Assembly (NCBI GenBank): GCA_003008705.1
Contig: PDUO01000035.1
Span: 378,101-442,100, forward strand
Source: Pezicula radicicola
Lineage: Eukaryota > Ascomycota > Leotiomycetes > Helotiales > Dermateaceae
Direction of reading: 5' to 3'
DNA: 64,000 nt
The translations under genes were made by a program, and so were the position numbers. This document shows positions 43,907-55,801 of the stretch, piece by piece. The notes beneath the pieces were generated by a model that saw nothing but the letters and a program-made list of their open reading frames with translations, made no database searches and was not told the origin of the DNA. Positions within the stretch are counted from its first letter, which is position 1. Every line of letters starts with the position of its first letter.

Positions 43907-46900
43907 TGTGGCAACGGCTGTGTGGTGCCGGTGGGGGGGAGGCAGGCGCAACTTCACAAGATAAATATTATTTTTACCGCGGGGTGACTGCGACTGCAAC
44001 TGCAACTGCGACTCGGTGGTGCACAGGGCTGCAGGGGGAAGGATCAACCGATGGATGACGAGCGCGAGCGTTTGGTGCTTCTAGAAAATTAAGAAATTTT
44101 GAACGTTTTCTGCCAAGCAGTTTTCTTTCTCGGTTGTCCTGCGGTTGGAAAAGCTGTAGAAATATATAGTTGTTTGTTGATGGGGCAGGCGAATATGACG
44201 CAAGTAGGTTTATGGGCGTGGTAAAACCTTCGTACGGTATTTATTTAGTATTGTTGAAGTGCTGAATGAACTCTTGCAGGTCCTGAGAAAGGGGGCCCTT
44301 CGAGCAGCTGAAAGGCTCTGTCTTTGTACCTTTGTCCTTACTCAATGCTTTCAGAGTTTGGTTTCACGCAGCAACATGTGTACCATGCGGCGCAAGGGCC
44401 TTATTATATTTTTTTCCCTTTTTCCTTCAGAAAAGGTGGAAATATGACACACAATGTCACCATTCTAAAGGCAAGGAGCGGTAAAGCGGACAAGTGGTTC
44501 GTGACCAGTAAGCCTACTTGCCAGGTGCACACTTCAATACCAGGCTCGTTGAAGCTGGCCCGGCGGGTATGAAGACCACAGACCAAGCTGAATATCCGGG
44601 ATGACTATTTTGATTCACGAGCACCAGTCCGCTTTGGGAAAGTGTTTGTCATGGGAATGGGATGAGGCATCACAAGCGAGCGAGCAAGTGTGTTTAGGTC
44701 ATTCAGGCACATCCAAACTCTCCGCCATTTTGCTTTTGCGGGATCCCTACAGTACCGGTACACCAGCCGTTGCGGGCCCAGACGTGCCCCTTGAGATCAT
44801 ACCATAGTCACTCAAAGTCTGCAATATTTGGAAACACACTCCCTTCAGAGTTTGTGATCCTTCTATTGATTGTTGTATTGAAAAGTGTCATGCTGACCAT
44901 TTCTACTATTATTCGACCGAGTTCCAGGTCCGGCATTGGATTCCGAACAGATACAAGTGTACAGGAGTAGTACATACTTCGTACCTGAAGAAACTTGTCC
45001 AAGGTTTCGAGTAATAAGTAGTTTATTTTCTACAAGGCTGCCAACGTGCCACAGGCAACCAATAGGCGCATCCATGGCATCTACAGGCTTTCCCTTCCGG
45101 CTTGGTACCAAGTGAAGGACATGCCCAATGCAGCTTAGGCCTGATCTACGAATTTTCACGTTTCAGTGGGCCAGCACGCAAAGAGTGGATCAGATTGAAA
45201 AATCTCACGATGTCTTCACCATTTCCTCTTTGAACCATCGAGTCCAGGCGATGTCGGCGCATTTGACTCACGTCGGGAAATCTCTGCGACGAGGAAATTT
45301 AACTTGTCTGTGCCCGATGCCGACGTCAACACGCTCGGAGTTCGCATTGCAATTTGCGGTGTTGATTGTTGATGTATGAAGGGTGTACTTGCCGCATCGT
45401 TATATCAAGAATGGGCGTTGTACACGATATTTGTCCAGCAGCATCAGCCCAGTATTGCAGCACATCTCAGCACACCAGCACCACTAATGGCTCAAATCAG
45501 CTGTTGTCTGTTGTCTAGGCAGGCTGGAGCCAAATGCAGCCAAATGACCCCTCACTTTTTCATCTGTAGTTGATCTACTTTGCATGCCATTGACCTCACA
45601 TCTACAAAAGTAGCGGAAGCACTACTCCGGGAGCTTCTTGTGCATCCCCAGCTTTCAAATGCCCTTGTTGGGCTCTACGGCGTTGCGAAGAGCGGTCAAT
45701 AAAAACAAGGCACTTCCACATCTTCATCCTCAAGAACAATTGTGACAGAGTTGATGATTTTGGCATCAACAGAATGAAAGGGACACACCACCAAGAATCA
45801 CTTCGAGTGACATGATGGTGACATCAACAGAACAACAACACAGAACGTACAGTACGGAGTGCCTCCAAAGCCTTGAAGTCAACAATGCGGGGTAATGATC
45901 GCCCCAAATGCGTCGTCGTTGAACCACACCCCAGAAAGTGGCTGTCTTTGAGGCTTTTGATAATTGAGGAGGCACACCAAGCATCTCCGAGGAGAAGGTC
46001 ATGTGAACGTCGAACTGTAGAAATATCTGATTCTTGCCACTGTTTCTGGTGGGAAGAGGACGTTTCTTTTATTGGAGCGGAGAAAGACTGACAATATTTA
46101 GAGTGGTGGAACGCCGATGAAGTAACAGAAATCGCCTATTCGCATGACAGGTCTCAAGAGGCTTTTGACGTTTGCGATTCCTTGCTTTGGAACATAGAGT
46201 TTGGACGAGTCTGAACGACTGATGTAAAGCACGCCTTCGTCGTCGCACTGAACGCCAGAGGCCTGTTGAGTGTTGAGAGAATTCTCCCATCATGTTCATC
46301 ACATTGCGCCTTCTTATGTAAAAATTACTCGATCAGAGACTGACGACTAGCCACTTACTCACTCGGCTTTTTTTCGATAATACGCGTACTCTACGAGTAA
46401 GTGTGCAATAAGTAATATGCACGACCTTCTGCCAGCCAGCTTCAGCCTTATTGTTAGGTACTCGGTGGCCCTTTTGCTTTGAAGCTCTCCATGCTGGTCA
46501 AAGTCTCGACCATTGGGCACCACCAGAAAAACTACTGTAGGTGTCGTAGTGTAGTGTCCTTGACTTGAAATAATTAGCGCATCTCCACACATTTGGCACC
46601 CTAATAAATCAGATCCTTGTCTTCGGTTTTGCCATCAGCCATCAGCCTTGTCAGGAGGTGCACGTTGGTCCACTTCTTCGCGGCTTTCGACGGGACTGGT
46701 ACAAGCGGTCTTTCTTCGATCTTACGGATTTTCCATGGCTACAGTCCAGTACTGTCGGCTGGATGTGGATGGGCGGCTCCACGATAAACGAGTCGTGACG
46801 ATGGAAGCATCCATGCTTGTTTGACTTTTTCTGAACACTGAGTGACTGAGCAGCCTTTTCCTTCTGGAGCTCCACCCGGCCATCAAGGTACAGAGGCAAG

Positions 46901-48963
46901 GTATTCTCATTTTGCTTGCCCTTCTCGGCCAAGTATGACTACGTCCCTTTTCGTACCTGAACACCGGTCAAGGTCAATGCCGACGGTCAAATTCTACAAC
47001 GCAGTACTGTAGGTACTTGTACTTGTACTCCGTACAGTCACCGAGTGAAGTGCTGTGCGCCTGCGGCTTTACTCACCGACGGGCAACGAAGAACAGTTGA
47101 AGAAAGAAAGCCCCTTTTCTGCCTGGCTATTTGTTAGTCATACGAAAGGAGACCTGCTATTTCTGTCTTTACGGCGGCTTCCGATGGGTAAGGAGTGCAC
47201 GTTGCCATCTGAACGGCACTCGTGCTTTCTAGAAAAATGACATGCTACGGAGTACGTACAGTACGAGTAATAAAAAAGGTTCCCAACTGAGGTCTTCGTA
47301 TTGGTACTGTACGTACTGCACCAGCTGTATCTATTTATCTAGTTCTCACTCGCAGGCAGCCGTATTCGGTAGGAGTCGCCGTGTGCAGATGCAATTCTTT
47401 GATCATCAAGTCATTTGTCTGGAAAGCACGTATAAAAGCTAAAAATAAGTAGGAAAGCATTCCTTGAGCACCGTACCCACTCTTGATGAAGTTGTCGAGC
47501 TTCCAAGTCTCCAATGCATTTTTAATAAATATTTTGTTCAAATCAGAATCATTTTGGTCACTTAGATGAATACAATGGCTTCGTAGTGCAAAGCGATCCT
47601 TAGTCTACGGGTACAGAATTTTGACGTGATGAAACAACGCGATTGAATACCAGATATTTTGGACAAGTACAAAGCAAAATAAGTGTCCTAAGCAGAATCT
47701 GGTTGCCTTTAGCATAGAGGAATCATCACGTCTAAAGGTTGAATCCCTCTTAAGGTAAGTCCTTCCATTTCACATTGCAAAGCAGTAGGTGCACATTTAT
47801 TCGAGTCTTGGCAAATAGTAGCCCCGTATGTGTCGCTTAGAATAGGGACATATTTTCTATAGATACTGTACTTTCTCCTATAAAATTCTATCGCTCTAAG
47901 ATTCTAAAATGATCAATCACATATGAGCATAGTAGCTCATTTAATTTTAAAGTAACTTTCCTTTACATAATAGGAGCAGCTCACTTAATCCAGGTTTATA
48001 ACTCACTCAGACTTGAATTTGAGTAACTCATCTGATTTAGGTAACTCACTTAAATTTAAACAGGGGTAGGGTAGCCCGCCTTACTCTCACATAGGTAACT
48101 AGACATTGTCACCCTTCTAATAAATTCGTCCTCTAAAACACTATCATATCTAAACCCGAAACCATAACGGTTTTCACTTCATCAAACATCCACTTATTTC
48201 TCTTGAGTGTTTTTTTATTTTCCTATCTAGCTACCTTCGCTACTCTCCCATTCTCTCACTATCACCAATCTTCCCTCCATCCACTTCCGCCACCGAAGCA
48301 CCAACCAAAGAGCCTAGACCCCATCATTCAGCACTCGACAAGCGTAATGTCTGAATCATCAGAATCCGAAGAAGAAGAAGAGCAACAATTTCCTTTTCCC
48401 ATTTTACCTCGTTGTTTTTATTGGTCTTGTTCTTGTTTCTGTTCTTATTCTTTGTTCGAAACCTTTTGGTATCAACTGTATGCTTATGCTTTTGTATCGC
48501 TAATTTTTTTCGAGAGCTTGATTTGCGATTTTGTTGTTTTACGTATGAGAAGAAGGAAATAAGAATTGGTTGGAGAGAGTAAGAAGGGGTTTTTATAGTT
48601 GGAGGGAGGGGCTTGGTGAGTCGAAATGGGAGTCGGTTTACGAGTTTATTATAACTCCTATTAGGAATCAAGGACTTTATGATTCTTAAAATATGGCTCC
48701 TAAAAGGATGAGTGATCAACATAATCACAGTACATCTTCCTATAGCTAAACTGCCTAACCAACAATAACCACCAAACTCTTCAACACATTCACAACCCTT
48801 CTCCTCCCTCCCTCCCACCATCTATAAAACCCCATCCCCTCCTATCCTCAAACACACCATCAATCTAACCTCGAACCAGCTACCAAACAACTAAATAACT
48901 AATCAAACAACCAACCAAAAGCAAAAACCCCAAATAACAAAACCCAACCAAACTCGAACCAAA
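43907..48963. other. 5 kb region without a recognisable gene
   Basis: Many short ORFs exist on both strands but none has coding character or a familiar motif. Repeated TACGGAGTAC and GTACTGTAC-like short palindromes occur (for example near 46990-47030 and 47240-47310). A TIR-like CTTCGTACGGTA near 44229 may be a solo MITE end. A small 18-bp repeat array lies at 47990-48058. The last 150 bp form a TATA-containing promoter for the small ORF at 48964. Confidence 0.45.
47990..48058. repeat. Short 18-bp repeat array without terminal repeats
   Basis: About three units such as CTGATTTAGGTAACTCAC are the reverse complement of the MITE core unit. No CGTACGAATTGG ends are present. Confidence 0.6.
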
Positions 48964-49200
48964 ATGAAACCAACCAACAACCACTACGCCAAACCACCAC
49001 TCCCCTTCTCACCACTCCCCGAACCTTGTAGACCAAATAAACCACCTCCAATACCGCACTCGCCAGAGGGATGTGCAGGATACAAAGGATTTAAGCATAG
49101 TGTAAGATACAAATCAGATCCCAATCGGTTTAGAGATTCTAAAAACTTGAAGGGGTGGGGAGATATGGAGAGGGAGTTTTGGATTGCGGGAAGTGGATAG
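48964..49200 (+). CDS. Candidate small protein, 78 aa, unknown
   Basis: I do not recognise this protein. It has a Pro-rich first half (KPPLPFSPLPEPCRPNKPPP) and a polar, basic second half (YKGFKHSVRYKSDPNRFRD, ending DMEREFWIAGSG). What favours a real gene is its context: a TATAAAA at 48823-48829 and a long A/C-rich leader without ATG, as in strongly expressed fungal genes. A purine at -3 (ACCAAAATG) precedes the first ATG. There is no signal peptide or membrane segment. No introns are needed. It could also be a chance ORF. Confidence 0.4.
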   Translation: MKPTNNHYAKPPLPFSPLPEPCRPNKPPPIPHSPEGCAGYKGFKHSVRYKSDPNRFRDSKNLKGWGDMEREFWIAGSG

Positions 49201-49593
49201 ATTACCAGGATGGATAGGAATTATGAAGAGAACGGGTATTTGAATGAAGTCTCTGTAGAAAGTATGTAGGAAAGAATGTATACAAGGTAGTCAAGAGATT
49301 GAGAGTTATCGAGCGACTTGTAGACTATTTATGAAAGTAGAATGTCTACATAAGGTATTGAGAACAAATAAGGTAAGATGGACCTGGTACACTTAATGTC
49401 TGCTCTGAATAATATTATTCCCATAGCAATCTCCAACCAAAACTATATTTATTCCTAAGCAAATTCTAGCCAGAATTATAACCTCCTAGCCACTGTTTAG
49501 ACAAAGCAGATAGTGCCCATTCCAACTAAGTGAGCCCTTAAATCCGATTATAGCCACTACTAGAACATAGCAAATAAAAACGACTAGTCTCTT
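49201..49593. other. Intergenic, convergent 3' flanks
   Basis: AT-rich sequence between the candidate small gene and the Zn2Cys6 gene. Nothing recognised. Confidence 0.5.
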
Positions 49594-51807
49594 TCACCCT
49601 TGAAAACTCCCGTCCTTACCAAAGTGTCTATCACTCAGAACCATATCCCATCCTATAAGCGACCAGATCGTGTTTATAACCCACTCATTCGAATAGTCCT
49701 TAATTTGAGGCGTCTGAATAACAGGCAAAACTTCTTCTGGCGGCTCTGGGGCTTTCAATGCTTCCATGAAATTCCTACCACCTCTATCGCCAACGATGCG
49801 CTTTACCAAGGTAGCTTGAATTTTTTTTGTTCCCTTGAGGAACAAGTCGTATAACGGAGGAGACTTATCTCCCAAAATATGATATATCAGTTTTTTGCGA
49901 TGAGAATCCTTACCGCCGAGAGCTGCATGTAGGATTGGCATCATCTGCCTCGCTTCTAGCTTGATTGATAAGTGCGTGAAGTCGGAGTCGGTTGGTGGAT
50001 CTGAAGGAGCAACTGACGGCTTGAAGATTATTTCGTGAAGAAGATCACCTGTTCGATTAAGGACATGGTATAAAATTCCTTCCAAAACATCGCTGTGGCC
50101 CGTTTGCCCTTTCTTGAAATTGAGGGCTAGAATTATGGAGGAAATTAGCATCGACAGACCTTGAGGCAAGATACACTCTTCATTATCTTCCTCAGTGCCG
50201 TCGCCATTCCCAGTTCTCGCTATGCCAGAGATAATTCCGTGTTGGTTATGTCGTGCTGAGGCCTTCACCCGTTTGCGTTGGGGTTCTGAATCATCTCGCT
50301 GGAGCTCATCCCTTGCTTGGGCATGGGAGACGATTCCCAAGTACTCAAATGCGACCTTAAAGAACTTCACCAGCCGTTCGATGAGTTGCTCCCTCCTGTT
50401 TCTGCCCGCAATATTCTGACACAAGGAGTCCAAAGCTCTGAAGCAGGAGCAGAAGCTCAGCTTAACTTGATGGAAGGATAATCGAAGGAGCATCGCAGCT
50501 TGAAAGTCTTGTGATTTTGTGACCCTGGGTAAGTCGCAGTATGATGGGAGGACAGTCTCGATGAGGAAATCCAGAAGCTGTACAATACGGTTGAGAATAT
50601 CTTCGACGGTTCGAGTGCTTGGGCTTGCTTGGGCTGTCAGGTCAACAGCGGTTCTTTGATTGACCATTTCGAGAACTAGTTTTGAGCAGCGATGGTCAAT
50701 ACAGGCAGATGAGAAGGGTAAGAGTAGGCTCACTGTGTGCGTTTAAGACAAGATAATCTTTGTCAATAGCTGTGATAGGATCGACATCTTCGCCCTCTCC
50801 ATCAAGCTCATCGAGCCATGGTGCAGGCCGTTTCCTCGGATTATCAAGCCGCCCGTGATACGTCGGCTCTTCATCAAGGTCTATATCGCCTTCTTCCTGG
50901 TCGTCTATCTCTTCCTGCAAAGTTCGATGATCCCTTAAATTGCCGTCGTAACTCAATCCTCGATGCCGGCCTGAAATTTGCCTTCCATAACTTTGTTGTG
51001 CGGCGTAGATATTTTGCTTGTCTTCTAGTTGGCGAATCTTCCGCTCCAGTGCCTTCTTGTCATCATGAAGTTTGGAGTAGGCATCCTTCCAGAACTCCGC
51101 AGAATCAATATATCGAGACTCGCTTACAACGGGAGCAGTTCGTTCGCTTCGAGCGTTTCTCCGTAGTAGTTTGAGATATTCTACAGCATGGTCATTAGCA
51201 TGACAGGAAAATAAACAAGTATTGTTTGATGTAATTCATACCTTCTACTGATACGCCTTCTGGTTTTGTTTTGACAATAGTGAGTGCTAATGATGCTTGC
51301 GAGTGACTGAAGTATGTTGAGAACGTTGTTTCTGGTCTTGGGGCAAGTCTGGACGACGACGTCTGTGGTGGGGGCTGCTGTTGCTGCAGAGGCTCTGAGA
51401 CAGAATTGGCTTCGCTCCCTGCGTACCCAAGACACTCTTGTCCGGCCTTCGTACATGTTGAACAGATAGGTTGAGTGCCATCGCAACGTCTCTTACGTTG
51501 TCGACAAGTTTGACATCTAGAAGAGGCTCAGCAATGTACGCAGCCAGATTCTTCATGATTAGGATGTCCTAATTTAGTGGTATATCACGTACGCAGCTTG
51601 TAACCTGGCCCCATTTCTCTTCGCGGGAGGCTGGGTCTCATTGATTATAGAGCTGACTTGCTTTAGTGGAGGTTGAGAAGTGGCGGCCGGTGCTGGTGTT
51701 CCTGGCAAGAATTGCTTGCTTAAGCCTATGTTTGCACGGTACCGGAGCTTCACTATGAGCTGCTTTTTTGGTTGGGAGTCTACTGGTACAATAGCTGCCC
51801 GCACCAT
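49594..51807 (-). CDS. Zn(II)2Cys6 fungal transcription factor
   Basis: The model is complement(join(49594..50675, 50734..51180, 51242..51516, 51593..51807)), 672 aa. The binuclear zinc cluster is CQTCRQRKRRC-DGTQPIC-ST-C-TKAGQEC, matching CX2CX6CX6CX2CX6C, at residues about 73-100. The first intron falls within the codon just before the first Cys, so no single open frame shows the domain with its N-terminus. A Gln/Pro-rich linker follows, then a probable coiled coil (WKDAYSKLHDDKKALERKI, ending RQLEDKQNIYAAQQ). Next is an acidic stretch (EEIDDQEEGDIDLDEEP). The C-terminal 360 residues are helical and do not show a fungal TF middle-homology motif I can name. It is divergent from the cwf23-like gene and has no metabolic cluster around it, so its targets are unknown. 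Confidence 0.85.
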
Positions 51808-52877
51808 GGTCGTAATATCTGATGCGTGAAAGTACCGAGGAGGCTTAGAGACCGGTGGCGATGTAGAAGGCAATGAAATATGTCTCGAGTTGCCTACTAG
51901 AAGTAAATAATCCTTAGCGCCAGACAAAGGTGAGCATCAAACCACAACAATGACAAACGTTGTTTTTTTAAAAAAAAATTAAAAAAATTGGAAGAGCAAA
52001 AAGTAACGAAGTGAAGAAAAGGAAAGAAGAAGAAAGCGAGCAACTGTTTCTTCATGCTCAAATGGCGCAGGAAACTTCATTCTGGCAGACTGCAGCTTGA
52101 GGCACGAAGGGGTTCCATCGGTGATGGTCTTCCCGACTCCACCTATATCTTGCTCACACAGTTACTAGAACGGTACATATGTTGGGTGTTGAACAGTGTA
52201 GTTGGTTACTACTGAAGGACTTTGAAGTGCAACTGTGTATCTACAGACTTTGTTTTTATTGAGAAACTTGAATTCTTATTTCGTTTATCCAAGATAATAG
52301 GATTTAGAGGATCTCACAGCCATTGGATCCCTCAAGTTTAATGAAACTGAGCTGGTATGCTCACAAAATACTAACATGAAAACAACGATGACTATGTTGC
52401 ATACACCTTTCAGATTACACCTGTAAGCTCTGGTCCTTTCCCTCTAAGCTATACTAAACTCTCTCACAGAACAAGGCACAGAGGATGGACTGTTCTTCAA
52501 AACTTTTGGCCAATGCTGATTGCCATATTAAGCAGACTACTTTATCTACAAAACTAGTGTAGTTGTGAGCACAAGATGAAGAATTGCATAACTCATGACC
52601 TGCCTATGGTTCTTTGCAATGATTACCAGATTTCGTATTGTTCAGTCTCTGGTAGACCAGAGAACCACAAATATTAGTATGACTCTGACGACTCTACCTC
52701 ATTTCCAATCATTTGAGTGAAGTCAAGTGGGTGCCACTACTTCGTATGTGGTGAGCCACAGCTTACTAATCAACGCCACTTCGTAGTCAAATCGGTAAAT
52801 AAACTGCGACTCACATCCGTCAAGATAAACACCAGCTGCTTATCACGCCGCTCAGTCCAGCAGAAGAGCACAGCAAA
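51808..52877. other. Intergenic, divergent promoters
   Basis: This lies between the divergent Zn2Cys6 and cwf23-like genes. An A-rich stretch lies at 51960-52030 (minus-strand poly-pyrimidine leader of the transcription factor). The frame of the transcription factor stays open up to 51927, so a longer N-terminus is possible. No other gene was recognised. Confidence 0.5.
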
Positions 52878-53762
52878 ATGGCTAACAATGATCTAATAAA
52901 GTGGACAACCAGTGATGTCGACTTCTACGAGCTGCTGGGCATCACCATCGAGACATGCTCTGCATCGGAATTACGCCGTGCCTACCGAAAGACCGCCCTG
53001 AAATACCATCCCGATAAAGTAGGCAAAGATTTCGACCCCGCCAAGTATGAACTCTTCCAAGCAGCCAACGATGTACTTGGCGATCCGGAACTAAAAGCCA
53101 AGTATGATAACCAGCGCAATGCTAAACTTCTGAAGCAAAGGGCGAACGAGTTGTTTGAGGGGAAGAGGAGACAGATGAAAGAGGATCTGGAGGCGAGGGA
53201 ACGTGGAGTAAAGAGACCAAGGGAGAACGAGGCGGAGAACGAGATGTCGCAGGAATTGAGGAGAATGGCCGAGGAGGGTAGGAAAAAGAGGATGATGGCG
53301 GAGGATAGGAAGGCGCAAGCTGCTGCATCTACCAGCTCGCCTGCGCCAGAACCAGCACAAGCAACGCCAACACCTCCTCCCGCAGCAGCAGAAGAGCAGC
53401 CTAAGGAGGATGAGGTTGCACGATTAGAGCGTAAGATTCGAGAAGCAGAGCAAGCCAAGGCAAGACGGAAAGCAGAAAAGAAAGCTAGGAAAAGTGGTGT
53501 CTTCGTACCGGCCGAGTCACCAGTCGTCAGTGAAGGGTCAAGGGTGGCAGATCGAGATACAAGCACACCTATCAAGCGTCCCGATATCTTCAGAGGATTG
53601 AAAGCTGACGAGAAGTCTTCAGCATCCCCGAAATTCTCCTTTTCGCCAAAAGTCAATACACCTCAACGGAACGATTTTGCGGCTACGATGGCCAGGCTGA
53701 AGGCTGCTGAGAAGCAGAGATTGGAGGAAGAAATACGGCAGTCAGAAAAAACAGCTAACTGA
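52878..53762 (+). CDS. cwf23: Cwf23/Cwc23-type J-domain splicing factor
   Basis: A single-exon 294-aa J-protein. The J domain spans about residues 15-80: DFYELLGI, ELRRAYRKTALKYHPDKVG with the HPD at 43-45, and LFQAANDVLGDPELKAKYD. A long charged coiled coil follows (KLLKQRANELFEGKRRQM, EEGRKKRMMAEDRK). Then come a Pro/Ala-rich linker, a second charged helix (VARLERKIREAEQAKARRK) and a final helix (FAATMARLKAAEKQRLEEEI). This layout fits Cwf23/DNAJC17, which supports Prp43-driven spliceosome disassembly; the RRM seen in some members is not visible. Other class C J-proteins cannot be fully excluded. Confidence 0.8.
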   Translation: MANNDLIKWTTSDVDFYELLGITIETCSASELRRAYRKTALKYHPDKVGKDFDPAKYELFQAANDVLGDPELKAKYDNQRNAKLLKQRANELFEGKRRQMKEDLEARERGVKRPRENEAENEMSQELRRMAEEGRKKRMMAEDRKAQAAASTSSPAPEPAQATPTPPPAAAEEQPKEDEVARLERKIREAEQAKARRKAEKKARKSGVFVPAESPVVSEGSRVADRDTSTPIKRPDIFRGLKADEKSSASPKFSFSPKVNTPQRNDFAATMARLKAAEKQRLEEEIRQSEKTAN

Positions 53763-53966
53763 TTTCCTTCTGATCATGAATGATACCACGATGAATTTAG
53801 CATTGGCGTTGGGGCTTCAGGACAATACATTCCGTTTGCTATACAAATTAGTTGTAGAGAATATACCCACACGTGCACCGACTATCCGCACTTTTATCCA
53901 ACTGAGAAAAGAGTCGTTGGTTTTTCTATTGTCTACATGTATTATATTGGTACATTCATAACCTCA

Positions 53967-55127
53967 TTATTTTGTGAGATGCCATGACGGCACGAAAGCC
54001 TTAATCTTGACCATCTGTGCCTCATCACCCTCACCTGTCCAATCCAACTTGAACTCATCTCCCTCCTTGTAACTCTGGCCTTCGCCCTGGACCTGCACAT
54101 CCGTCATAATCTCCAGCCTACAAAGCCCTAATCCTACATTGCCTACACCCGTCAACCATTTTCCAGCACTACGGCCTCTCTTCTCAAACCGGCCAATACT
54201 CGTCTCGACCGGTATCTTCGACGCGAAATCATTTTCGGCTGAATACTCCAATGACTGAGGCATGGGGCCGTCCTTATCGTACAACATAACAGGAAGTATC
54301 CTTTTCCGTACGACGCCAGTATGATGCGTACGAATCGTCAACTCCTGCCCAACATAACATCCTTTCCTATAATCAATGCCCCCCATAAAATCAATATTAC
54401 TCTCCTGTGGCAGAGAATGTTCCCTTATTAACTCATCCTGACCCTCAGCTACTCCTTTTAAATATCTCCGCACCCTATAAACCAACTCGTCACTCTCCTC
54501 AGCATCCCCCTCCGGCCTTCTTCCGGCAGGAAGAATTAATCGTCGTCCCATGCCAGGTGCCCTCTTATCCTCACAACCCAGCTCCCCATCCCTGAGACCC
54601 CCAAGCTCCTCAGTCTTTCCGCTCAAAGAATGCCTCGTCCAGCTACCCTCCCCCTCCTTCTCACCCCATAAACTCCATACACCCCTCTCCTCCACAGGAA
54701 GCAACCTAACATCGAACTTTGCCCTCAACTTATATCGTTTAATATGCTTAGCTAGCCTCTCCGCCTCCTTGGCGTCCACCTCAATCAACCAAGAAGTTCC
54801 ATCTTTGCCCTCGGGGTAGATAAAGACATCGTTTAAAATGCGACCTTGAGCGTTTAGGAAAGCCGAGTAGAAGCCTGTTGTTCGGGGTGTAGAGGGTGAG
54901 AGGTTGGAGGTTATTACGCCTTGTAGATAGTGCGTCGAGTCGGGACCCGAGAGAGAGATTAGACGCCGGGTTGGGAGGTGGGCGTATGCTGAGGAGGGAA
55001 TTGAGGGTGGCGGAGGGGTGGAAGCGCTGTAGGAGCGGGTGTTGACAGAGCGGGTTAATGAAAGGCAGGATTTGCAGATGTAGTTCGACGATTTGGTGAG
55101 CTGCACTATAGATGTCGAAGGCTTCAT
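53967..55127 (-). CDS. iba57: Iba57/Caf17 homologue, mitochondrial Fe-S assembly factor
   Basis: Iba57 acts late in mitochondrial [4Fe-4S] cluster assembly together with Isa1/Isa2 and has the folate-binding fold of GcvT/YgfZ proteins. The 386-aa single-exon protein starts with an import-type presequence, followed by LISLSGPDSTHYLQGVIT, FYSAFLNAQGRILNDVFIY and LAKHIKRYKLRAKFDV. The signature is KGCYVGQELTIRTHHTG with the invariant Cys, then RKRILPV. The gene converges on cwf23, 206 bp from its stop. Confidence 0.95.
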   Translation of the reverse strand: MKPSTSIVQLTKSSNYICKSCLSLTRSVNTRSYSASTPPPPSIPSSAYAHLPTRRLISLSGPDSTHYLQGVITSNLSPSTPRTTGFYSAFLNAQGRILNDVFIYPEGKDGTSWLIEVDAKEAERLAKHIKRYKLRAKFDVRLLPVEERGVWSLWGEKEGEGSWTRHSLSGKTEELGGLRDGELGCEDKRAPGMGRRLILPAGRRPEGDAEESDELVYRVRRYLKGVAEGQDELIREHSLPQESNIDFMGGIDYRKGCYVGQELTIRTHHTGVVRKRILPVMLYDKDGPMPQSLEYSAENDFASKIPVETSIGRFEKRGRSAGKWLTGVGNVGLGLCRLEIMTDVQVQGEGQSYKEGDEFKLDWTGEGDEAQMVKIKAFVPSWHLTK

Positions 55128-55801
55128 TTTCGGAATAAAGAGTCTACGTACTATATTGAGTCCTATATTGAGTCCAAGTAAACAGAAAAGTTAGGATTGA
55201 CGTTCAAGAGATGAGGCAAGAGCTGCTTTGAAAGCAAGCTTTGCCGGGTAAATTCTCAGCCTTGCGCCAGAGCATGGGTAGGTAAATCAAATCATGATTG
55301 GTTCCTGATACGTGTAGTTGCAATAAAAGGAAGTTCCTCAAGTTAAAAAGTCAAGTAGGGAGCCTCCTGTAGACTAAGTGAGTTACTCAAATCAAGTGGG
55401 TTACCTATATGGCATGACAAAATTCATGTGGCCTGTGCTAGATAATTATCTTTAGCACCGTACATGTATTAGGAGTCTTATTATTGAAAGGTGGAATTGT
55501 GGGGATACGTATATTATCAGTCTTCTTTATTGGGGCCTGCTTCACATCATAGACACAATTAACAATTAAGTCTTTAATGATAGACTTCGTTGGTTGATCA
55601 AAAGCTACGCTTGAATGTCCTAGAGGATATATAGACGCCATTGAAAGCTGAATGGCCGTCTCGCTGGAGATAAATTTCCCTAACGCACCCAAATCCCTTT
55701 CCTTTCCACCATGCTGTATGCGACCAAAAAGCAAATCACAATCAAGTTCCTGAAACCAAGGCCCCAATAAACGCCGTAAGAGAACATATCATATTGAATG
55801 G
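55128..55801. other. Intergenic with a fragment of the 18-bp repeat
   Basis: This holds the iba57 promoter and the dcp2 3' flank. At about 55331-55408 lie two to three units of the repeat (GTGAGTTACTCAAATCAA followed by GTGGGTTACC). No terminal inverted repeats and no gene were seen. Confidence 0.5.

Noticed and set aside
48203..48562. 119-aa ORF with acidic and hydrophobic parts
   Set aside because: Low complexity, AT-rich, no family, lacks the promoter features seen for the next ORF; kept out of the gene list.
42346..48963. tRNA or 5S rRNA genes in the large spacers
   Set aside because: No B-box-like GGTTCGANTCC or 5S-like segment was found by reading; a tRNA scan would settle it.
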